Made by a program: the position numbers and the translations under genes. Under the pieces are notes generated by a model. That model was not told where the DNA came from and made no database searches. It saw nothing but the letters and a program-made list of their open reading frames with translations. Source: Arcuatula senhousia (taxonomy: Eukaryota > Mollusca > Bivalvia > Mytilida > Mytilidae). Taken from it: a DNA stretch of 64,000 nt. The first letter of the stretch is position 1. The number at the start of each line of letters is the position of its first letter. Shown here in pieces: positions 41,701-53,700 of the stretch. The stretch spans positions 65,162,867 through 65,226,866 of the forward strand of contig OZ020303.1 in assembly GCA_963971305.1 (NCBI GenBank), written 5' to 3'.

Positions 41701-44700
41701 TTAATACCTATACTGGCTTAGTTGACATTCTAAATCTCTATATTAAGAGTATATTGGGAGTATTTACGTAATAAAACTTGTCTGGCTAGAAAAATTTACA
41801 AAAATATATTCCTTTTTCATAGCTTTCTTAGTGTACATTAGTGAATAATCATATAATGTGCTCTTTTTAAGTTGATTTTTTAACAAAATTATGTCTTTGT
41901 TGAAAACTAAAATATCATTCTTCAAGTATTAAAATTGTCTAATAAGGTTTATGTGACCTTATAGATTATTTTCAAGACTCACCGAACAGTGTCTTTTGTG
42001 GAAGACAATTGCACTTATTTTTTTATGAGTACAGAAATGCTATTGAGGATTTACTGCTTATCAGAATCTGTTAGTTCACTTGTGATGTTGTTGCTTAGAA
42101 AACTGAGGGAAAATGAGCGAGTATACAGATAATTGTGTCATGCTAGAAACAGACAGGAACACAGAATCTCAGAAGGTGATTTTATTCTTGAAAATGAAAC
42201 CAAATGCCAGAACAGAAGCCTGGGAGAATTTCACAAGCAAGCACAAAGACCTGATATATTGCATAAAATAAATCTTAAACCAAAGTCAATTAATTGATGA
42301 CATGCAACAAGATGAAGAAGACTTGTAGAAAATACTACTTTATACATATCAATATCTATAACAAATCTTTTCAAAAAAAATAAATGGATTATTGCAGCAT
42401 TTCAGCTCACCACAATTAGTCAAACACGGTGAGCACTGTCATGAGACAGGAAATAAAAAGACAGCACTAAAATCTAATGGATTCGTGTATCAGCTACAGC
42501 ATTTAACAGCTCGTTGCTGCCCAAGACGTGGAAACTTTTTACTTGCAATTCCTTAAAAGGCTTCAAATGATTATCATTAGCCAATTTTTGGAAGCATTTG
42601 TACTAATGGCATCAGAAGAAATACTTGGTGAAGCCAGATAACACTAATTAGACTTGAAAATGTTTTCATTATCAGAAAAAAATTAGACAAATTTTGTTGC
42701 ATTAACTGTATATGTTGTTCATCAGTTCTCTAGATGGCATTGAATCTCATCAAAACAGATAATGACGATTGCATGAGGCTAGGGTTACATAAATGTTTAA
42801 ATATGGCTTTTGATTAAAACAGAAAAGGATGATATCATGATGAATTAGAAATCTACAAACAAGAGTACCCAGGTTCTAGGTCCTACCTGCCTGGAAAAAC
42901 TTGTGACCTTGACTTTGACCTACATGTATTGCCCCCAAAAATGAGGCATCTTTTGATTCTTATCTCATAAGCCTTTTGAGATGTGTAAGAAGTTAATTGT
43001 CTAAAATTTCTATTTTCTTCCCAATTATGACCTTGACCTTAAAATCAACAGACCTCTTTCTTAACCACAAGCTTTATTGCATGTATGTTTAATGAAATTC
43101 TTAAAAGAGGCATACAAAAGTGAAGCTCCAAAAACAAATGATTGAATGACCGACAGATAGAATAAGGTAAGGAAAACAAAAGGTGGTTGACAGTTGCAGA
43201 AATGATTCAACATAGCCATAGGAGAATATCTTTTTGCAAAATATCATACAGACAGATATTGGGAATTCAGGACACATAGGAAAAATGCCATTAATTGATC
43301 TCAGGCAAAAAATTTATTTGTGATCTAAAATTAGATTTATAGTTCTCTAAATAAGGAATGGAAAGAATTATGCAAATGTCGAGACGATGCATTTCAACAT
43401 AGTATCCTACTCCAAATTGATTTGGACGTATTCATTTACACTAGGGTATTCTACAGCTCCACATTTCAGACCATCTGGCGTTTTAAGTCCATGAAATAAT
43501 TTGAGTACGAGACTAAACAAGGTTAAACTAATTAATCACAAACAAAGCCTTTGAGAATACCAGAGAAAACAAAATTCCACAGCAGGAATGAAGATAGAAT
43601 AGAAATTCTGACCTACAAATGAAGCAAAAAATAACCAAGACCAAACTATTGATAGATCAATTATTTGTAAATTGATGCATTTGAGGGAGGCAAATCTGAT
43701 ACCATATGAATTGTCTGGGATTGGAAAAACAAGCTGAAAAGTTATGAAATTCTAGATATTATCAATTATTAATCATATTGGATAATTTGATGAATGAAAA
43801 CATTTATTTTTCTTTTATATGCAGGTGGAATATAAAGCCTTATACAATTTATAATTGAGTCATTTGTCTTCAGAAAACAAATTTTTGAGGAACATACTTC
43901 AATATAAATTGTCATAATATTGTCAATATGCTCATGCAAATTCTGACATTTTTTCTGCAAAAATAAGATAAAGTGTGAATTCCTTATTATATGTTTAAGA
44001 CTGGATTATGTTAAAAATGAATAGCCTTAAAAGAATAACTTCTATTTTTTTCTTTAAATAACAGGGTTGTCATCAGGTTTCTGGCATGGTGGATGGGGGA
44101 GAGGGGTCCCCTCCTGTTTGGAGAAAATTTTCTTAAATTGGACCCATTTTTTGGTGGGTTTTGGTGCATTTCTAGAGAGTTTTTCTTTCTATTTTTTAAA
44201 GGGGTGTGATTGCACCCAACGCATCCCAGGCCTTTCGTGGACCTTGAATAAGTTCTCTGACTTCATGTTTATCAGACAAAGACTAGTCTAAGACATGACA
44301 AAATACATCAACATCACCTAATTATCAGTTTCATTCCTTTTAGAACTATTGCGTTTTGTACCCTTAGTCTTCAACATCATAAAAAATTAATTAAGACCAT
44401 AAAAGTGCTATTTATTTGTTATACTTCTAATGCAAAGACAGAAATGATTTCCATATAGACACATAAATAAACCAATAACTATCCCATATATACCACTAAC
44501 CCTAGGAAATAAAACTAAAATACCCTCCAAATCTTCTCATTAACTATGGATTTTTATTTTCTATTCCCAATTTAAATGCCGCAACCCTCTAGGTGAAAGC
44601 GGGTATTTTCTGATCTATATTTTATAACCACCATAAATCTCCGCCCATAAAAGATGATGATTTTTTTCTATGAAAAAATCAATGTCAGTTCCAACAGAGT

Positions 44701-47700
44701 TGGGAGTTGAGATCAAAGAGAAATTTTGCAGGATGCTGGTAGATAAAAAATCATTCCTGTCATCAAAGTGTTTTATAACAGGCGAAAATAACATTTATGT
44801 ACAAGTTTAATTAAGACAGAGAATAGACATCTCCTTATCAGGCTAAAAGCTATAAATGCCACGGTATTGAGATGAGTTGATAATGTGGAAAATCGTTCTG
44901 CAATTTCGTCCTTTATTATTTCCATAAGAGTTGACAGGTAATTCTGCAAGAGTAAGAGGAAATTTAAATATTCAGAATTACTGCAGTAAGGCTGAAAGAT
45001 CAAACAATGATAAAAAACTTGTATATTCTGATCTCATGTTGGAAGTTATATATGACACAAAGTCACACAAAATTGTCACATATCATAAAGCTTCCTTATT
45101 ACTTAACATACCTAGAATATAGGGCATTTATTTATGCAAGTTGGTTGTATTTGAACATCACAAACATTTTTAAGGACATTCCATGAATCTTTCAACTTCA
45201 AAAGGCAAATATGAAGACAGCAAAACAAACTAAATGTTGCCTTCAGATTTAATTATGATTGAATATTGGAGCTATTAAAACCAAACTAAAGTTGGCGACA
45301 AAATTCTTTCTCATTCTGATATTCCAAATGAGACCATTTAGACAAAGAAAACCCTCTTACTTCCTGCGGACATCTTGAATTACAAATCAAACAGACAAAT
45401 TGAAGAAATAGATCACTTTACATTGACAACTACTGCAGTAACTTAATTCTAATGATCTCCCCTTGGTGAATCTTCGCATTGAAGGTCAAAAAAACATTTC
45501 CATAACTGCTGTTGTATTAGATCAAGAGATAATCAAATGTGCATTGGAAAAGTTAAATCTGTCAATGGTTACATCACAAAATAAGAGATTTATTCTAATT
45601 CACAGTCTTAAAAGTTTCTAATTCTATTAAAAAGCCAAAATTTGCAGCGGCATGTCACATGCAAATCACATGCATGGAGAAATTAACGAATCGCTCATTG
45701 TTCAATCTGAATCTCTTAGATAACACACGAAGAGATTAACTTTGTTTCATTTGTTGCAGTTTATATTCAAATTAAAGTGAAAAAACCTGTTTTTGAGAGA
45801 ATAGATTACGTAAACTAATGAATTATAATCACGTCTTATATAAACTCACGAACTGATTCAATGTGTAGAGTGACATTCAATTTTTCTGCAAATAAGGTTT
45901 TCTTGACTGAAACCGATAAATCTTTATACAGCCATCTACTTTAACCGCTTCAATTGCATGTTTCTTTACATTTAGAACGACAATAATCATCCATCAATAC
46001 AAAAATACCATGTCTTCAATTCCCAAGCATGAAATTTATGTTGATGAAAAGTCAGGAAAATAATGGCTCTTCAGAAATGTATATTCCTATCTGTCACATC
46101 GAAAACTTCAATATGACAGTATAGCATGCACCCAAGGACGTTTTTACCATGTATCAGCTTACAATTGGTTATAATTTACTGTAGTTAGTAAAAGTGGAAA
46201 AGAAAAGGGAAAGGAAAGCCTATTTCAATGAAGATTCAAAGTCTACATCATGAAATTGACTCTCAAGGAAAACTTTCAACAAGACTGTATGACAAACATG
46301 ATGACTTCAACTTTCCAATCGTCAACTTTTTGTCATAGGGTTTTGTTTTGTCTTCCTTTACTGGATTTGACACACTGATTTGACTGTTGGCAACGGGACG
46401 GGTGTGCTATATCAAGCAGGAACTGCTTACTCTTCCGGAGCACCTGAGTTCACTTTCATTTCGACTTCAGTTCGCGTTGTTGATTGATATTCAGTTATTT
46501 TTGTGTTTCCATATTTTACATGTTGTCTGTTTTTGTCCCGTTCTAATTGGTGTTTATTGGTTTTGTCTCTGCCTATTCGGACTTCTGACATTCAGATACC
46601 CCGTTGGTACCTCTGCTCCTTTAATAAGAATGCCTGAGTAAGAACTTATGGCAAATAAGAGCTTAATCTATTTATGATTGTCAATCTTTTTGTACAGAAA
46701 ACTGGGTTTTTATTATATACAAATTTTAATAAGGATGTTAAAAGCCACATTTCTTAAAGACTCAAGTACCACATGTAATTTTCTTTATAGATTATTCAAA
46801 CTTCTTACTAATATTTCATATTCAAATATACAAACTTTAATCAGAATTTTCAAAAATCTAATTTCAAATCGTAGATCTTTTACATAATGAATGTTTTGGG
46901 AGAAAACTGAAGCCAGGGTTCTCGCATGTTCTAAAACAGTTGTATTAAATCAATCTGAATTCTAGTCTCATGTGTGACATTTGCAGAATTATGCAACAAC
47001 GTTAAGTCTATAATTAATTTGCAATTTCCCTAAATTTACATTTTCTGAAAGACCTTTTGAATAATTGGCATTTTGTTGTTTTAAAGAAAGCCCATTTTGA
47101 CTATGATACATGTGAGTTAGAGCCCCTGTATTAGAAATGATCTAATAGATAATGTTCCGAACACTTATTACTATGGAACAACTCTATTGCTTATTTACCA
47201 CACCTGGAACACCCCCAATCTAGAATCCATCATTGCAGGTACTCAGTGGAAAGGTGAGAAAATCTTCATAACAGACCAAATTCTTGAGCTCTACTTAAGA
47301 TTCGAGGCTTTTGCATATTGAAAATGCCCCATACCATTAAATCCATGTAAACAAATTTCATTCAATGATTATGCATTATTCTCATAATTTGCAATATCAT
47401 GACATATTAATGTTCCGAACACTTATTACTATGGAACAACTCTATTGCTTATTTACCACACCTGGAACACCCCCAATCTAGAATCCATCATTGCAGGTAC
47501 TCAGTGGAAAGGTGAGAAAATCTTCATAACAGACCAAATTCTTGAGCTCTACTTAAGATTCGAGGCTTTTGCATATTGAAAATGCCCCATACCATTAAAT
47601 CCATGTAAACAAATTTCATTCAATGATTATGCATTATTCTCATAATTTGCAATATCATGACATATCTATATTAATATATTAAATTTTCATTCCTTGCACT

Positions 47701-50700
47701 CCGTTGGGAATGTATGTACATGACTTAATCATGATAATGTTAACCAATTGTTAACCTGCCGTTTTATCAATAATTAGAATATTTGATCGGGTGTCAATAT
47801 CTTCCCCGAAGGTGTCAACACTAATTCAGTCCGTATTTATTTCGTCAAAATTTTGCGACAAGTTTTATTCATTCATATCGATGAATTAAAACACCTAGAA
47901 ATACATAATAGCCACATAATTCAAGTATGATATCAATGCTAAACAATGGGCTAATTGATACTGAAGAAAAACTTTCAAAGCCTAAAAATTTTCGTTCAAT
48001 GTAAAAATTAATCGGAAACATGGAAATTGATCATTCAGAAAAAAAATGAATACTCTTGTTTAGATTTCAAAAACATCTGCCCACCTTAAAACTTATTTAC
48101 GCCTGCTTCTTTGTTAAGGCAATTTACCGTATTTGTAAAGCAAATCATAACTTTTATAATACAGCGTGAAACCCTCGCAGCAGGTCACAAATTACAGTCT
48201 CAACGGCTTCTTGTGAATACACAGCAATTAACGTGTCATATCTTATACTTATTTTTCTAATATCAATTTTTTTTTTTTCTTAGAATTTATTTAAACTATA
48301 AAAAAATAAGAATATGAATGATATATCCTTTGCTAAAGAACTTAAAGAGTTGAAGATGACATTTTTATTATTGAAGAAATGTCAATGATTGCCTGTCATC
48401 TTAATAAATTGTAAAAAAAATATGAATAAAAATCTTTAAGAAAACTGTCTTTTCAAAATTTTCTATGTTGTATTTGTGGAATATTTATTTCTGTGAAAGA
48501 AGTTTTTTTAAGTTGTTTCATTTTACATGTAACATGGTCAAGACTTTTATCATTATAAATCAGTAAGAGAAAACTATCAAATATATATAGAATGGGAAAA
48601 CAAAATGACAAACTGAAGAATTCAAAGGTTAAACAACATCCCTATACATGTATTACTTAACTTGGAAATTTAAGTAACATTAGCAGAAGTATAGGTTTGC
48701 AAGTCTTTTTAGAGGCTTCTTGTATGCAGAAGTCTTATACAAACAAATAAATGCAAAAAGATACACTTACACTTATTAGGTTTCCAATCTCCGCCATTTG
48801 TATTTTTTTATATTCATATCTTTTTGCATTCAGTTTTAACATTTTTTTAAATTTTCTTCTGATTTTTTTAAGCTAAAATTAGTAAAAATAACATATTTGC
48901 TAAACCAAGATGCTTGTTTTAGAGTTAACACTGAAAAGCAAGACTGTAGTTCTACAAGCAGCTTAGCTGTATTGATTCATTGAAATTGTTAAGCTTGCAC
49001 CAATAGATTATTGGAAAAATTCTAATTAACGAAAACCCTTTCCTGTCGTAAAAAAGTAAATTAAAAAATTGTTTCTAAGATAAATACAGTTTTTCAAAGA
49101 TTGGTTTTTAGGTTAGAAAGCTAATAGGATTTTAAAAATTGAATTCTAAGACACTGAAGTCAGTTGTGTTTCCTCCACAAAGGATAATAAAAGAACCTTC
49201 ATTCGAATACAGCTTCTTTAACTTGCCCCTAGCTTATTTGATTGTGCACATGGTGCACAATTTTATGACCCTTCTTAACTTTTCTAGCCTGCAACTAAAA
49301 ATCCTTTGTGGTTTCTCTTACATAAAGCATGTTATTAGTGCAAGAAAAGACTACCAGCAACTCAAATGTGCAAAAGTTTGGTGACAAAATTTCAAGAATG
49401 GTCACATTACTGCACCAAACTTTGCAACAAGGTCATTTTTAATTGAAACTAATATCTAATTCCATGTAAAAGAAAAATCTTTGTCATCTTTAAATTAATT
49501 TTGTAATTTTATAATAAGAGTTACCAGTAAAACAGAAAAGCCTTAGGGAACATGATTGATAGGACTTTTCATTAAATTAATATTGATCCCAGTTATGTTA
49601 GGTTTTAAAACAAAGTCGTTTATATCTCTTTGTTTTTCTTCTTAAAACGATGCTTTTATACAGGAATATGATGGGAATATAAATCTTACATAAATCATTA
49701 AGATGTTACTGAGTAAAATCAATAAAGATACTTGTTTGGAGGAACAAACAAAGTACTTAAGTATTGAATTAAATGAAAAAAAAGAACAAAATCTGAATCC
49801 TAGCTACAATGAACACAAAAATTGTTTGCAACAAGCTGGGAGTCAGCTTAATATAAATCTTCATCAAAAACACTTGGTTTTTGAAATTATGAACAAAGGC
49901 TATTAAAAATTCAAAATGTTGGGGTTTTTTTCATATAAAGTGGTGTTTTTTTTTTCTGGATTCCATAATTTGTAATTTAAATGATTTTAAAATACCACAT
50001 CAAAAGGTTCTGTTATACCCACAGTGTAAAATGAATATATATAAATCTGATCAGATATTTGGATGACTGTACCAGAACAGTATATAACAGATGGTCAACC
50101 TACAGTATGTTATAATTTTATTGGGTCCTTATAACTGTTTCTTACATAATAAAATCACCATTAAGGTTACACAGCAGGTGAAAATGAACAATTGAGTCCT
50201 AATCAAATGGAATAAGTGATTTCTGAATGTGACACAGATGGTCCTTAGGTAGAAAGAGTGAAAGTAGATCTAAGAATAGCAAGACCAATTAATGAGCCAA
50301 ATTTAAATCACATATCAATACAAAATTGCAAAATGAAAGCATTTTTTACCTTTTTTGTATATCATATTAGCTATGTGTATTTCAGTTTTGTATTTATTGT
50401 GCTAATTTGTGATTATGAGTCTTACTGCCAAGACTAAATGTCATTTGTATTTTCAGGATACTTCATTTACATAATCTGTCCTTCATGCCACTTATTATCT
50501 TTCTGAATTATAACTGCTGTTTTGTGCATTTTATCATTATTAATTAGATAAAACTTTCATGCCACTTATTATCTTTCTGAATTATAACTGCTGTTTTGTG
50601 CATTTTTTTTTTTTTACAAAATAATCATTATTAATTAGATAAAACTTTCATGCCACTTATTATCTTTCTGAATTATAACTGCTGTTTTGTGCATTTTTTT

Positions 50701-53700
50701 TTTTTTACAAAATAATCATTATTAATTAGATAAAACTTTCATGCCACTTATTATCTTTCTGAATTATAACTGCTGTTTTGTGCATTTTTTTTTTTTACAA
50801 AATAATCATTATTAATTAGATAAAACTTTCATGCCACTTATTATCTTTCTGAATTATAACTGCTGTTTTGTGCATTTTTTTTTTTTTACAAAATAATCAT
50901 TATTAATTAGATAAAACTATTAAAATTCACATGATACTAGCTTCTCATATAATCTTTTTAACAAAACTCCAGTTTTATTAGACAACAGAATAATTGTACC
51001 TAATTGTACTAGATGCAACCAAAACTTGTTTACATATTTATAAAATTAATATCTTTAATATCGCTTGATGCTCTGGTGCACAAGAACAGTCTCCCATAGT
51101 TGTTTATCAGATTGTTACCCATAACTGCCATGTAGTATAACTAAAGCTTGCTCTCTAACTGCAACTCACTTCGATATACTGTTATCAATAATACATCTAA
51201 TGCACAACTATAAGACCCTGTGCAACATTCTGCAGCTGAATCACAATTAACAGTAATGATTTTAGAGATAGGCTTTCCCAGGGTAGAACTTTACATGCGA
51301 GTGTACCAAGGCATTATTTCTTGTTTGCCTGATAAGGACTAATAAAGGCCAAAATGTATATATGGTAAAGTATACCTATTAAAAGAATACTTAAATTAGT
51401 TTTTCTAAGTGAATTTCTTTCTTCTGCTGAAAATATTTTCAAACTAATTGAGATTGTGTTGTCTTTTAAAATTAAATCTCCCACAAATCTCCCATCTTGG
51501 AAATTATTTGTCTGGCTCAGTATCGATGCAATGCAATGTTCAGTTACAAAACAGAATATTTGACATATAAAAACAAACTAAACAGCTTTGAGCAAAATCA
51601 TCTTGTACATGTGCATGGCAGCATATTGGATTGTCATAGACAAAAAATAATATTGATTCATTGAGTCAACACAAGCCTCAAGATAATCACAGTTGTATAA
51701 ACATCAGATACCTGGTAGTCATTATAGAAAAAACAATGTCAACAGCTCTGACAAAAGTCGTAGGAATGTTGGATACATGGAATTAGAATTGTAGAGAAAA
51801 ACAATGTCAACAGCTCTGACAAAAGTCGTAGGAATGTTGGATACATGGAATTAGTATTATAGAAAACACAATATAGTCAACCACCCTGACAAAAGTCATA
51901 GAAATGTATAACATACACAATTAGTACTGCTAAGAAAAAACAATTGTCAACTGAGCCCTGGAGAAAGTCATAGGAAGTATGAATGTTTCATACATATAAT
52001 TAGTAACAATTGACCTTCTTGGAAAACCGTACTGAAAAAAGAAAATTTGTCAAACTCTCTGACAAAAGTCTTATTCATTTCTGTGAAGAAATCCATTGCT
52101 AAGAAGCCAGCAAACATGAAATTAGACATGTGGTTCCACTAGCTAAGTAATGCTAAGCATATCCCACTGGACCATCAGAAAACATGAAGTACTTTCATTT
52201 GTCTTTGGTTACTGTTAGAAGCAGTTTCTAGGTTAAAAACAATGGATACAAATGACATATAAGGAATACAAATGTGATACAATCAGCTCTGCCTAATCAC
52301 AATTCATTTATGGGTGGAAATAAAATGCAAATGAAACAGACAACTGATATCAAACCAAAATTAAAACAAAAATCCAATCTATCTAAAAACTCAGTTACCA
52401 TCTCCCTGCATAATTTCATCAGAATCCGCATCATCATAAAACAGCCTAAGTAAATTGAACCGTTTCAATAAAATCAAATCAACGTTGGAAATAATCAGTT
52501 TGTCGTTTCATCTACACCATAAATACCACTCTCTAAATATCAAACCTACAGAAAAAACCAATGTATATCTAAACTGTCAGAGTAGATTGGATTTCTAAAG
52601 CCGTTTTTCAACATTTCCTTCAATCAACCATTCACTGAACAGCATTGAATTCCAATATGGTCGACTTTTAATCAAATTTAGAAGTGTTAGTGTAAAAATA
52701 ATCGTATCATTATGGCATTAATTTGTACGTTGCTGATGAAACTTCCCAAATATTGCCTTATGGGTATACCTAATGAGCGAGAACAGTTGGTCTTAATGAA
52801 GTGTTTCAAGGCTAATGTTTTCTTCGTCTTTGACAACAAGTGGTCTATTTGGCTTGGGAGAAAAAATTATCAATAGAACATGCTAGAATTAGGTTTTGAA
52901 GAACTAAAATGCCAGTTTCACTATAAAAATTATATTCATTCAATTAGTTCCTCCTTATGAATGCATATGCCTTAAAGATTTTCAATGTTTATAGCTCAGC
53001 AAGGTTGTGTTATCCTATGATCCACAGACTCCTCAATTATGGTCTAAATGCTCCAATTGTAAAAACTTGTTGTAAAATGCTAGTAGCTCTATGTCCTAAT
53101 AAATCATAAGTTTAAACCTTTATCATTTCATTTTAAGAAAATGTTTTGTTCAAGCTCATATCAAAAGACTAATGCAATGTATCTGATTAATTGTATTATT
53201 GTTTTTCATTGCTTGTGCACATTACCAAGGATGGGATAATGCTGTAATGCTTTCTATTATGTAACAATATTAATGTGATATGAATAATGTCTCAACAACA
53301 GGAAATTTCCCATCCAAAGACTGTTGAAGAAAAACCTTGTTCATCTTTAAAGTGATGCCTTTAAGCTATGTGTTTTCCTCAATTCGCCAAATAGTAAAAA
53401 TATCAAAATATAGATTGTCCAATACCATTTCTTTTGAATATAAAAACTTTTGGTTAGATCAAGTAGGAAAATTTAGAGGCAAGAAACTACAAGAGACACA
53501 AAGACATATTTACTGGTTTTCTGTTTACAATATGAGAATGTGGATTTTTAAGGTTATTAAAACCAACTAGCTGTTGCTAAAGTCATGAATTTGGCTTTAA
53601 ATATAAAAGGCATGTTGAAAAGTTGATATAATATAAGGTTTTTTCGTGACACTAAACAATAAAGCAAAGAGAGCAGGAGTTGAATAGCTCAGAGCCATTG

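Noticed and set aside
46387..46641. 84-codon plus-strand ORF
   Set aside because: Lies entirely in a family A repeat; the same peptide pattern appears at other repeat copies.
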